From NCBI RefSeq assembly GCF_003056725.1, contig NZ_QBKZ01000016.1:348119-412118 (forward strand): a DNA stretch of 64,000 bases, given 5' to 3'. How positions within the stretch are numbered: the first letter of the stretch is position 1; each line of letters opens with the position of its first letter. The notes below the pieces were generated by a model. It had not been told where the DNA came from. It did no database searches and worked only from the letters and a program-made list of their open reading frames with translations. The translations under genes were made by a program, and so were the position numbers. Positions 55,636-64,000 of this stretch are shown one piece after another. This DNA is from Mangrovicoccus ximenensis. GTDB taxonomy: Bacteria; Pseudomonadota; Alphaproteobacteria; Rhodobacterales; Rhodobacteraceae.

Positions 55636-56224
55636 CCTTTCCCGCCGCGCGGTCCTGGCCGGGCTGACCGGATCGGCTGCCCTGGCCGCATTTTCGGCCC
55701 CTGCCCTGGCCCTGACCGAGGATCAGGCCGTCGCGTTCGTCCGCGACATGGCCGCGGATATCGAGAAGACCATCAACTCGGGCCGCTCCGAGGCCCAGAT
55801 GTACCAGGCCTTCGAGAAGCTGATGAACAAGTATGCCGACATGGACGTGATCGCGCGCTTCGCGCTCGGTCCGGCGGCCCGCTCGGCCTCGTCCAGCGAG
55901 CTGTCGAGCTATTCGGCGGCGTTCCGCGGCTACCTGTCGAAGAAGTACGGCGCCCGTTTCCGCGAATTCATCGGCGGCGACATCGAGGTCCGCGGCGCCC
56001 GCACCGACAAGCGCGCGGTGATCGTCTCGGCCCGCGCCAAGCCGAAGGGCCAGGCCGCCGTGGCCGTGGATTTCCACGTCTCCGACCGCTCGGGCAAGGT
56101 GTTCAACGTGATCCTCGAGGGGGTCAACCTGCTGACCACCGAACGGACCGAGATCACCTCGCTGCTCGACCAGCAGGGCGGCAGCCTCTCCAAGCTGACT
56201 GCCGAGCTGAACCGGCGCGGCTGA
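55628..56224 (+). CDS. mlaC: Phospholipid-binding periplasmic protein MlaC
   Basis: 198-residue MlaC/Ttg2D protein that ferries phospholipids between MlaA and the inner-membrane complex. Its signal is of the Tat type (SRRAVLAGLTGSAALAAFSAPALA). The mature part shows RFALGPAARSASSSELSSYSAAFRGYLSKKYGARF and KVFNVILEGVNLLTTERTEITSLLDQQGGSLSKL. GTG 55628, with GAGGAG seven bases before it, overlaps the mlaA stop. MlaA-MlaC pairs separate from mlaFED are usual in alphaproteobacteria. Confidence 0.92.
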   Translation: MNDLSRRAVLAGLTGSAALAAFSAPALALTEDQAVAFVRDMAADIEKTINSGRSEAQMYQAFEKLMNKYADMDVIARFALGPAARSASSSELSSYSAAFRGYLSKKYGARFREFIGGDIEVRGARTDKRAVIVSARAKPKGQAAVAVDFHVSDRSGKVFNVILEGVNLLTTERTEITSLLDQQGGSLSKLTAELNRRG

Positions 56225-56320
56225 TCCGGCGGCCCGGGGATGCCCCGGGCGCCCTCCGCCGGAAACGGTTTGTTAACCAGTTTCCGGCGAAATCCGCCCA
56301 TCGCGGCGGAGCACACCCCC

Positions 56321-56680
56321 ATGTCACAGAGATCATTCGCGGGACTGGCCGCCCTGGGCCTCGCAGCCTGCGCGCCGCATTCCCTGCCGCTGCATGGCGG
56401 GCAATCGGCAGAGGTCGAGGTCGGCGGATCGGTCTTCCTGGTCAGCTATACCGGCACGCGGGCCGAGGCGACGCGGATCTCGCATGAACGCCACCCCGAC
56501 CGGATGGCGATGCTGTCGCGGGCGCTGCAGGCGATCGAGGCCGCCTCGGGGTGCAAGGTCCTGCCCGGCACGCTCTATGGCGACTGGTCGCTGGCCGAGG
56601 CCTATCTCGACTGCCCCGGCACGCCGCCGCAGACCATCCGGCCGGTGCTGACCCACCGGCCCCGCGTCAATGCGCTCTAG
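56321..56680 (+). CDS. Small lipoprotein of unknown function
   Basis: 119 residues starting MSQRSFAGLAALGLAACAPHSLPLHGG, a lipoprotein signal with lipobox LAAC. The mature part has one short beta-rich stretch (SAEVEVGGSVFLVSYTG) and two cysteines, GCKVLPG and LDCPGTPP, which may form a disulfide. Located 96 bp behind mlaC on the same strand, it ends overlapping the converging GNAT gene. No family is recognised; similar short lipoproteins occur in Rhodobacterales. Confidence 0.65.
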   Translation: MSQRSFAGLAALGLAACAPHSLPLHGGQSAEVEVGGSVFLVSYTGTRAEATRISHERHPDRMAMLSRALQAIEAASGCKVLPGTLYGDWSLAEAYLDCPGTPPQTIRPVLTHRPRVNAL

Positions 56681-57153
56681 GCGACCAGCCTGCGCGACAG
56701 GAACAGGCTGTGCGGCAGCACCGGATAGCCGCCGAAAGGCGCGCAATCCGCATAGCCGAGCCGCCGGTAGAACCGCTCCGCCGCCGCCAGGTCGGTGCTG
56801 CTTTCCAGCCGGATCTCCGGCAGCTCCAGGTCGGCTGCATGGCCCTCGGCCTCCGCCATCAGCGCATCGGCAATGCCGTGGCCGCGGGCGCCGGTGCGCA
56901 CGAAGAGCCGCTTGATTTCGCCGTAGCCGCCCATGTCGACCAGCGCCACGCAACCGACCGGCATGCCGTTCAGGCGGGCGACCAGGAAGGTGACGTCCGG
57001 AGCGGCAAGCCCGGCAGGATCGAGCGAGAAAATCTCGTCTTCGGCGGTGTGTTCGAGAAGCGCCGCTTGACTCTCCCGGATGAGCATAACTCCGGTAGAA
57101 TCGAGCGGGGATTCGACCCTTACGGACAGGCCATTTGACGGTCCATGTGTCAT
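56677..57153 (-). CDS. GNAT-family N-acetyltransferase
   Basis: 158 residues with ESQAALLEHTAEDEIFSLDPAGLAAPDVTFLVARLNGMPVGCVALVD, the acetyl-CoA P-loop RLFVRTGARGHGIADALMAEAE and the C-terminal AAERFYRRLGYADCAPFGGY. The fold and length are those of single-domain GNATs. ATG 57153 starts close to the domain; in-frame ATGs at 57192-57201 would add 13-16 residues. Acceptor unknown. The three-base overlap with the converging lipoprotein stop leaves no terminator. Confidence 0.88.
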   Translation of the reverse strand: MTHGPSNGLSVRVESPLDSTGVMLIRESQAALLEHTAEDEIFSLDPAGLAAPDVTFLVARLNGMPVGCVALVDMGGYGEIKRLFVRTGARGHGIADALMAEAEGHAADLELPEIRLESSTDLAAAERFYRRLGYADCAPFGGYPVLPHSLFLSRRLVA

Positions 57154-57450
57154 CTCAACGCCTGCAAGTCCTTGCTGTATAAAGGTTCGCATCATGTTCA
57201 TCGGGTCGGTCTCGCTACTTGTTCCGGGCACTCTCCCCCTGGGGACAACTCCGTGGATACTCCAAATCGTATACGATCTCAACTTCGTTTGTTCACAACT
57301 AAAGTCGGCATTCCGGGACTCCCAAGATGTCGACTTTCTCTCCATATCTGGTAAGAGTCCGGTTCCCGACGGCCAACATATTCGCATTGCCGTTGACTTG
57401 CGGCAGCGAAGCCCCGATCATCCGGGGCGGAATCTCGGAAAGGGACCAAG
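57154..57450. promoter_or_regulatory. Divergent promoter region between GNAT and smc
   Basis: About 297 bp, AT-richer than its surroundings from 57240 to 57340. It must contain promoters for both directions; I cannot assign -35/-10 boxes with confidence. No gene is visible. Confidence 0.4.
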
Positions 57451-58187
57451 GTGCAGTTCACGCGACTCCGACTCAACGGGTTCAAGAGCTTCGTGGATCC
57501 GACCGATCTGGTGATCGCGCCCGGACTGACCGGCGTGGTGGGTCCCAATGGCTGCGGCAAATCGAACCTTCTGGAGGCGCTGCGCTGGGTGATGGGCGAG
57601 ACCCGCCCCTCGGCGGTGCGCGGCGGCGGCATGGAGGACGTGATCTTCGCCGGCGCAGCCACCCGCAACGCCCGCAACTTCGCCGAAGTCACGCTCCAGA
57701 TCGACAATTCGGACCGGCTGGCGCCGCCGACGCTGAACGACCGCGACCTGGTGGAGGTCGTCCGCCGGATCACCCGCGATGCCGGCTCCGCCTACAAGGC
57801 CAACGGCAAGGATGTGCGCGCCCGCGACATCCAGATGCTGTTTGCCGATGCCTCGACCGGGGCGACCTCGCCCGCGCTGGTGCGCCAGGGCCAGATCAGC
57901 GAGCTGATCAACGCCAAGCCCAAGAACCGCCGCCGCGTGCTGGAGGAAGCCGCCGGGATTTCCGGCCTCTACCAGCGCCGCCACGAGGCCGAGCTGAAGC
58001 TCCGCTCGACCGAGCAGAACCTGGAACGCGTCGATGACGTGATCGACCAGCTCGCCTCGCAGCTCGGCCAGCTCAACCGCCAGGCCAAGCAGGCCGCGCG
58101 CTACCGCGAGATCGGCGAGCAGCTGCGCGCCGCCGAGGGGCTGCTGCTGTTCCGCCGCTGGCAGGATGCCGACCGCGCGCTGATGGC
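57451..58187 (+). pseudogene. smc: Chromosome segregation protein SMC, N-terminal head part only
   Basis: GTG 57451 with GGAAAGGGA upstream. The head domain is unmistakable: [46 protein letters not shown] (Walker A GPNGCGKS), GRxxAP-type [34 protein letters not shown] and the start of the first coiled coil to [14 protein letters not shown] has about 1150 residues; after 245 the DNA changes to the opposite strand of a sugar-importer operon. The hinge, second coiled coil and signature/Walker B half of the ATPase are lost. SMC is normally needed for fast growth, so a second copy or an assembly error must be considered. Confidence 0.9.
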
Positions 58188-58227
58188 ATCTTGCCGGCGC
58201 CGAGAAGGGCGATGGGGATCGGGGCCA

Positions 58228-58228
<1 letters not shown>
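58186..58228 (-). pseudogene. Start of a Gfo/Idh/MocA-type dehydrogenase
   Basis: Overlapping the importer ATPase stop by one base (TGATG), ATG 58228 opens [14 protein letters not shown], the beta-alpha-beta nucleotide-binding start of a Gfo/Idh/MocA oxidoreductase, a common companion of sugar importers. It runs into the smc fragment after 14 codons. Confidence 0.55.
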
Positions 58229-59307
<1,079 letters not shown>

Positions 59308-59386
59308 GGTTGGACTCGCTTTCGCAGGGGCGCAGCGGCCGGACCGGCGCCGGACGGACCGGGCAGGGGGCTGCGCAGGAAGGGAA

Positions 59387-59407
59387 CCCGGCGGGCCTGC
59401 CGCCGGG
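59387..59407 (-). promoter_or_regulatory. Stem-loop between binding-protein and ATPase genes
   Basis: Perfect 8-bp stem CCCGGCGG/CCGCCGGG with a 5-base loop, directly behind the binding-protein stop (59418). It is the third binding-protein gene in the window that is followed by a stable hairpin. Confidence 0.5.
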
Positions 59408-59417
59408 CGGGAGGGGA

Positions 59418-60713
59418 TCAGAACAGCCGGTCTATCTCGGCATCGGCCCCGGCGAGGATTTCGTCCGCATCGCCCTGGCCCAGCATCAGCCGGTCGAGCG
59501 CGTCGCGGACGATGGCCGAGATCTCGTTGCCGTAGTCGGTGACCGGGAAGGGGAAGGTGGTTTCCGGCGTGGCGACGGCGACGAAGGCGGACATGTCGAT
59601 GCCCTTTGCCTCGAAGGCGCGCAGCGCGTCTTCGGTCAGCGCCTCGCGCGCGGGAAAGACGATACCGGACTCCGCGACGACAGATTGGCAGGCGTCGGAG
59701 CCCAGGAACGCGGTCCAGGCCCAGGCCTCGTCCGGGTTGCCGCTGCCGCTCCAGACCGAGTCCGCCAGCCCGTTGAACATCGAGCTGCGGCCCTCGGGCC
59801 CGGCCGGGATCGGGGCGAAGCGGACCGAGGGCATGGACTGGGCATAGAGCCCGGCCTGCCAGGAGCCGATCACCGACATCGCTCCCTTGCCCGAGAACAT
59901 CAGGGTCTCGCCGCCGAGCTTGCCGGTCTGCTCGGCCGTCGGCATGTAGTGATGCCCGCGCGCGAGGTCGCGGAACCAGGCCAGAGTCGCGGCCAGGCGC
60001 GGATCGTCGAAATTGTAGCTTTCCGCCCAGGGCGCGTCGATGAAGCGCCAGCCGGTGCTGCCGGCCAGATAGCTCCATTCGGTCTCGCCATGCGGGCTGA
60101 ACGGGTTTGACACCAGGCCGTAGGTCGCGACCTTGCTGCCGTCGAAGCCGGGCTCGTTGCCGCGGGTGCCCGCGGCATCCACGGTCATCCGGGCGATGGC
60201 CTGCTGGAAACTGCCGCCATCTTCGGGCGACCAGTCGAGATCGGCGAGGTCTTCGGGCGACAGCCCGGCCGCGGCGAGCTTCCCGGCATCATAGGCCAGC
60301 GCGACCGTCGCCCAATCCTTCGGAAGCCCGTAGACCGCGCCCTCCTTCGACCAGGTTTCGACGAGCCCGGGATGGAAGCCGCCGAGATCGTAGCCTGCGG
60401 CGTCAATCCGCGGGGCCAGGTTGGCCAAGAGGCCGTTGGCGGCGAATTCCGGCAGCCGCGTCGCATGGTTCACGAAGACATCCGGAGCGTCGCCCGACAG
60501 GAAGGCGGTCTGCAGCGCGGTCCAGTACTGGTTCCAGCCGGTCTGGGTGATCGCGATCTTCACGCCGGGATGCTCCGCCTCGAAGAGGTCGGCACATTTG
60601 CGGTAGACCGGGGCCTGCTGGCTGTCCCACATCCAGTAATCGACCGCCACCTCGGCATGGGCTGCCGCGGACAGCAGGGTGCCGGAGATCAGGGCCGGGA
60701 TCAGGGCTTTCAT
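59418..60713 (-). CDS. Sugar ABC transporter substrate-binding protein
   Basis: 431-residue family 1 solute-binding protein. Sec signal ([17 protein letters not shown]), mature start [44 protein letters not shown], followed by [21 protein letters not shown] and [23 protein letters not shown], as in maltose/lactose-type binding proteins. ATG 60713 has GAGAGAA upstream. It lies 29 bp behind the second permease. Ligand probably a di- or monosaccharide. Confidence 0.93.
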   Translation of the reverse strand: MKALIPALISGTLLSAAAHAEVAVDYWMWDSQQAPVYRKCADLFEAEHPGVKIAITQTGWNQYWTALQTAFLSGDAPDVFVNHATRLPEFAANGLLANLAPRIDAAGYDLGGFHPGLVETWSKEGAVYGLPKDWATVALAYDAGKLAAAGLSPEDLADLDWSPEDGGSFQQAIARMTVDAAGTRGNEPGFDGSKVATYGLVSNPFSPHGETEWSYLAGSTGWRFIDAPWAESYNFDDPRLAATLAWFRDLARGHHYMPTAEQTGKLGGETLMFSGKGAMSVIGSWQAGLYAQSMPSVRFAPIPAGPEGRSSMFNGLADSVWSGSGNPDEAWAWTAFLGSDACQSVVAESGIVFPAREALTEDALRAFEAKGIDMSAFVAVATPETTFPFPVTDYGNEISAIVRDALDRLMLGQGDADEILAGADAEIDRLF

Positions 60714-60742
60714 CGTTCTCTCTCCCTTGTGCAACGATGGGG

Positions 60743-61618
60743 TCATTTCATGCCGCTGGTCTGCAGCGACTCGACGATGCGGCGGCCGAAGAACACCAGC
60801 AGGATCAGCACCGGGATGATCGACAGCATCACCGCCGCCATCAGGCCGGTCCAGTCGGGCTGGCCCTGGCCGGTCTGGCTCTGGTACTGGGCCAGCGCCA
60901 CGGCCATGACCTGCACGCTTTCGTCCTGGCCGGTCAGGAATGGCCAGAAGAAGTCGTTCCAGGCCTGGATCGACAGCAGGATCGCCAGCGTCGCCATCGG
61001 CCCGCGCTGCAGCGGCAGAGCGACATGCCAGTAGATGCGGAACCAGTTCAGCCCGTCGAGCCGCGCGGCCTCTTCCAGTTCCTTCGGCGTGGTCAGGAAG
61101 AACTGGCGCAGGAAGAACACCGCGAAGGGCAGCATCAGGATGTTGGGCGCCACCATGCCGGCGAAGGTGTTCAGCAGCCCGAGCTGGCGGATCAGGATGA
61201 AGTTCGGGATGAACAGCACGATCGACGGGATCATCGTCGCGGCGATGAAGCTGTAGAAGATCGCGTCGCGCCCCGGAAAGCGCAGCCGCGCGAAGGCATA
61301 GGCGGCCAGCGACGAAAAGAAGAGCTGTCCCGAGACCAGCAGCGCAGTGTAGATCACGGTGGTGGGCGGCGCGAGCCCGAAGCTGATCGCGGCCCCGGCA
61401 TTGGCGGGCGGCGCCACCTCGCTCGGCAGTCCCAGCACGCGCAGGAAATTGCCGAAGGTGATCGAGGCGGGCCACAGCTTGTCCGCGGTGGCGAAGATGT
61501 CGGCGGGCAAGGTGACCGCGGTCTTGAGCACCATCCAGACCGGCAGCAGCGAGATGAGGCAGACAAGGCCCAGAACGGCCTGTCCCGAGAGGCGGCGGAG
61601 GCGGGGGGAAACGGTCAT
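60743..61618 (-). CDS. Sugar ABC transporter permease (MalG type)
   Basis: 291-residue permease starting SGQAVLGLVCLISLLPVWMVLKTAV. The EAA loop is LEEAARLDGLNWFRIYWHVALPLQRG (about 195-220), followed by the last helices to GRRIVESLQTSGMK. ATG 61618 is 11 bp behind the first permease. Complete. Confidence 0.93.
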   Translation of the reverse strand: MTVSPRLRRLSGQAVLGLVCLISLLPVWMVLKTAVTLPADIFATADKLWPASITFGNFLRVLGLPSEVAPPANAGAAISFGLAPPTTVIYTALLVSGQLFFSSLAAYAFARLRFPGRDAIFYSFIAATMIPSIVLFIPNFILIRQLGLLNTFAGMVAPNILMLPFAVFFLRQFFLTTPKELEEAARLDGLNWFRIYWHVALPLQRGPMATLAILLSIQAWNDFFWPFLTGQDESVQVMAVALAQYQSQTGQGQPDWTGLMAAVMLSIIPVLILLVFFGRRIVESLQTSGMK

Positions 61619-61629
61619 CGGCAGGCTCC

Positions 61630-62565
61630 TCACCCGAGGTCCGAACGGTCGCCGCGCAGGAGGCGCATCTGCGCCAGCGTGACGAGGACAAGGATCGCGA
61701 AGAGCACCATGGACATCGCCGAGGCATAGCCCATGCGGCTGAACTGGAAGGCATTTTCGTAGATGTACCACAGCACGGCGCGGGTGCTTCCGGCGGGGCC
61801 GCCCTGGGTCGTCACGGCGATCACGTCGAACACCTGGAACGATCCCACGATGCTGGTGACCAGCACGAAGACCAGCACCGGGCGCAGCAGCGGCAGGGTG
61901 ATCAGGCGGAACATCGCGGCCTCGGAGGCGCCGTCGAGCCGCGCGGCCTCGTAGAGGTCCTTCGGGATGGCCTGAAGCCCGGCATAGAAGAGCAGCGCGG
62001 TGAACCCGGCATGCCGCCAGATCGAGATGGCCGCGACCGAGATCAGCGACTGGTCGGGCGAACTGAGGAAGCCCTGCGGCGCGAGGCCAAGGAGGCCGAG
62101 GAAGCTGTTGGTCATGCCGATCAGCGGATCGAGCATCAAGAGCCAGACCAGGCCCGCGACCACGTTGGAGATCAGGTAGGGCGCGATGATCACCGCGCGC
62201 AGCGCCACCGATTTCGCCAGCCGGTCGGCCAGCACGGCGATCAGCAGCCCCAGCGCGGTCTGCACCGGGATGTTGTAGAGCACGTAGCACAGCGTGATCC
62301 ACATCGAGTCCCAGAACTGCGCATCGGCCCAGAGCCGCGCGTAGTTCTCGAACCCCGCCCATTTGGCCGGGCGCATCAGGTTCCAGTGCGTCAGGCTGAT
62401 TTGCGCGGCGCGCAGCGTCGGCAGCACGAAGAAGGCCAGCAGCCCGATCCCGGCCGGCAGGATGAACAGATATCCGGTCAGCGCTTCCCTGCGGCGCAGC
62501 GCCGTCATCCGCGGCAGCATCCGCCCGGCGCGCCGCCGTGGCGGAGCGTCGATTTGACCACTCAT
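61630..62565 (-). CDS. Sugar ABC transporter permease (MalF type)
   Basis: 311-residue permease: LTGYLFILPAGIGLLAFFVLPTLRAAQISLTHWN opens the six-helix domain and the EAA loop is YEAARLDGASEAAMFRLITLPLLRP (about 215-240). ATG 62565 has GGGAGG nine bases upstream. First gene of the importer operon; its promoter region carries two LacI-type palindromes shared with the divergent regulator. Confidence 0.93.
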   Translation of the reverse strand: MSGQIDAPPRRRAGRMLPRMTALRRREALTGYLFILPAGIGLLAFFVLPTLRAAQISLTHWNLMRPAKWAGFENYARLWADAQFWDSMWITLCYVLYNIPVQTALGLLIAVLADRLAKSVALRAVIIAPYLISNVVAGLVWLLMLDPLIGMTNSFLGLLGLAPQGFLSSPDQSLISVAAISIWRHAGFTALLFYAGLQAIPKDLYEAARLDGASEAAMFRLITLPLLRPVLVFVLVTSIVGSFQVFDVIAVTTQGGPAGSTRAVLWYIYENAFQFSRMGYASAMSMVLFAILVLVTLAQMRLLRGDRSDLG

Positions 62566-62617
62566 GGCAATCCTCCCGTTGTCGTCAGCCAGGGCGCCGT
62601 CCTCTCGCCCTTCCGGC

Positions 62618-62637
62618 TTGCTAACACGTGTCAGCAA
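62618..62637. promoter_or_regulatory. LacI-type operator 1 (importer side)
   Basis: TTGCTAACACGTGTCAGCAA is a 20-bp palindrome with one mismatch and the central C-G step typical of LacI-family operators. It lies 53 bp before the permease start. Confidence 0.75.
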
Positions 62638-62688
62638 TGCAGCCAGACATGTCGCCGCCGCCGAGTCGTGTCAACGATAAATCCTCGA

Positions 62689-62702
62689 CTAACACGTGTT
62701 TT
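62689..62702. promoter_or_regulatory. LacI-type operator 2 (regulator side)
   Basis: CTAACACGTGTTTT contains the perfect palindrome AACACGTGTT with the same CTAACACGTGT core as operator 1. It is 18 bp before the regulator start and about 70 bp from operator 1, fitting joint repression and autoregulation. Confidence 0.7.
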
Positions 62703-62719
62703 CTGGGTAGGCTCCCGGC

Positions 62720-63745
62720 ATGTCAGCAAAGTCGATCACCAGTCACGACGTCGCGAAGCTGGCCGGGGTCGCCCGGTCGACGGTTTCGCATGTGCTCAAC
62801 GGCTCCAATTCGGTCAGCCTCAGCGAGGAAACCCGGCGGAAGGTGCAGGAGGCGGCGCTGGCGCTCGGCTACAAGCCGAACTCGGCGGCGCTGATGCTGC
62901 GCAAGGGCACGACGAAGACGGTGGGCTTCCTGGCGACCGAGGCGAAGTCGCTGGCTGTCGACGGCTATATCCCGCTGCTCTTTGCCGGGGTGGGCGAGGT
63001 GCTCCGGCGGGGCGGCTACCATCTGCTGCTCGAAACTTTCGATCCCGCGCAGAAGGGCAATCCCTATGCCGGCCTCGTGCTGTCGCGGCGCATCGACGGG
63101 CTCCTGGTGCTCAGCCCCGATCCGCAGGATGCCGAACTGCGCGCGCTGATCGAAAGCGGGTTTCCCGCGGTGATGATCGGGTCGACCGGCCTGCCGGGCG
63201 AGGTGTCGGTCTCGACCCGGATCGGCACGTCGATGGCCCAGGCCGTCGACCATGTCGTCTCGCTGGGACACAGGCGGATCGGCTGCATCCCGTTTTCTCC
63301 AGCGGGCTTCCCGGCATCGGATGCGCGGACCGGGATGCTGGCGGCGCTGCTGGCGGACCGCGGGCTGGGCCTCGATGCGGATGCGGTCGAACATGCCGAA
63401 TTCAGCGCGGAAAGCGGCCATGCCGCAGCACGGGCGCTGCTGGCGCGGCGTCCCGACCTGACGGCGGTCTTCGCGGGCAACGACACGATCGCCCTCGGCG
63501 CGATCGGCGGGGCGGCGGCGGAAGGCCGGGCGGTTCCGGGCGACCTCTCGGTGGTGGGATTCGACGATCTGCCCTTCGCCGCGCATATGCATCCCGCCCT
63601 GTCGACGATCCGGCAGGACGCAATGGCACAGGGTCGGCAAGCCGCGGAGGCCCTGACCCGGCTCCTGTCCGGAACTGCTCCGGAGACACGGTCGCATGTG
63701 TCCGAAAGCACCTTCATCGCACGCGGCTCCACCGGTCCCGCTTGA
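62720..63745 (+). CDS. LacI-family transcriptional regulator
   Basis: 341-residue regulator. The helix-turn-helix and hinge are SHDVAKLAGVARSTVSHVLNGSNSVSLSEETRRKVQEAALALGYKPNSAALMLRKG (residues 8-62), followed by a periplasmic-binding-protein-like effector domain with TVGFLATEAKSLAVDGYIPLLFAGV, DHVVSLGHRRIGCIPF and the end VVGFDDLPFAAHMHPALSTIRQD. ATG 62720. It is divergent to the sugar importer and almost certainly its repressor through the two CTAACACGTGT palindromes; the inducer would be the imported sugar or a derivative. Confidence 0.95.
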   Translation: MSAKSITSHDVAKLAGVARSTVSHVLNGSNSVSLSEETRRKVQEAALALGYKPNSAALMLRKGTTKTVGFLATEAKSLAVDGYIPLLFAGVGEVLRRGGYHLLLETFDPAQKGNPYAGLVLSRRIDGLLVLSPDPQDAELRALIESGFPAVMIGSTGLPGEVSVSTRIGTSMAQAVDHVVSLGHRRIGCIPFSPAGFPASDARTGMLAALLADRGLGLDADAVEHAEFSAESGHAAARALLARRPDLTAVFAGNDTIALGAIGGAAAEGRAVPGDLSVVGFDDLPFAAHMHPALSTIRQDAMAQGRQAAEALTRLLSGTAPETRSHVSESTFIARGSTGPA

Positions 63746-64000
63746 GGGCAGGACATCTTCGGCAAAACTGCGGGGGAGCTGGGAACGGGCCGTTTCGGAC
63801 TCCGGCCGTGGGCAGCTGGAACCGGGCCGCGGCTCCGGCTACCGGCATATCATTTCCGGACGTGGCGGTCCGCCGTCCCGAGGATATCCGCGGGAAGGCC
63901 TCCGGGACAGGTTGCCCGCGAGCAGCCAGGTGATCCCGGCACTTGCGCAGCGTGCATGGGCTGCAAGCGCGGCGCCGGGCCGGGGTTGCGGCGGCTCTGC
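63746..64000. other. Window end without a recognisable gene
   Basis: About 255 bp behind the regulator. No protein-like frame, hairpin with T tract or repeat is visible. A gene may begin or end beyond position 64000. Confidence 0.4.

Overview
The window is high-GC DNA from an alphaproteobacterium, most probably a member of Rhodobacterales (roseobacter/Paracoccaceae type). The evidence is the S10 ribosomal operon with a small secreted-protein gene between rplW and rplB, the FtsE/zinc-ribbon pair, the MlaA/MlaC pair, abundant ABC importers of the sugar and branched-chain amino acid types, and an FNR-type box. No tRNA, rRNA, CRISPR array or replication origin was seen.

Layout. 1-2.5 kb: 3' part of ftsE, a zinc-ribbon protein and an aldehyde dehydrogenase without its N-terminus. 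2.6-10.4 kb: a 1707-residue nine-PAS GGDEF-EAL protein, a luciferase-like monooxygenase, a 2OG-Fe(II) oxygenase and a frameshifted membrane protein. 10.6-16.3 kb: S10 ribosomal operon (rpsJ-rplC-rplD-rplW, then rplB-rpsS-rplV-rpsC-rplP), ending at rplP in a terminator and cut on the other side just inside the 3' end of tuf. 16.3-18.5 kb: broken IS110 and IS21 elements and an integrase stump. 18.6-23.4 kb: phospholipase D lipoprotein, frameshifted RTX protein, a 31-residue ORF, glutaminase. 23.9-26.3 kb: second half of a Nit1C (nitrilase/cyanide-assimilation type) cluster. 26.3-32.3 kb: mostly gene fragments around an intact MBL-fold hydrolase and a C-terminally cut S/N-oxide reductase. 32.3-38.0 kb: ABC importer with an acetamidase/formamidase and an aldehyde dehydrogenase. 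39.5-44.6 kb: complete branched-chain-type ABC importer and a MarR regulator. 44.6-47.8 kb: fragments, an MFS transporter and a GntR-CobB chimera. 48.1-51.3 kb: first half of the Nit1C cluster. 51.3-54.7 kb: GntR regulator and several fragments, including a type I secretion membrane domain fused to a YVTN propeller. 54.8-57.2 kb: mlaA-mlaC and small genes. 57.5-58.2 kb: N-terminus of smc. 58.2-63.7 kb: sugar ABC importer with a divergent LacI regulator and its operators.

The outstanding property of the window is that at least fifteen genes stop abruptly inside a conserved domain and continue directly into a different truncated gene, often on the opposite strand. Several others carry single-base frameshifts. 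The clearest case is the Nit1C cluster, whose order (Sll0783-type protein, nitrilase, radical SAM, GNAT, AIR-synthase-like, MSMEG_0570, MSMEG_0569) is kept but cut inside the AIR-synthase-like gene, with the two halves about 25 kb apart in reversed order. Either this replicon has undergone massive rearrangement and decay, or the sequence is a chimeric, error-prone assembly. An interrupted smc, an S10 operon without rpmC/rpsQ beside it and a clipped tuf argue for checking the assembly first.

The regions that look intact and functional are S10, the GGDEF-EAL protein, the liv-type importer, the amide/ALDH importer cassette, the LacI-controlled sugar importer, mla and glutaminase. They describe a heterotrophic marine- or soil-type bacterium with a broad appetite for sugars, amides and amino acids.
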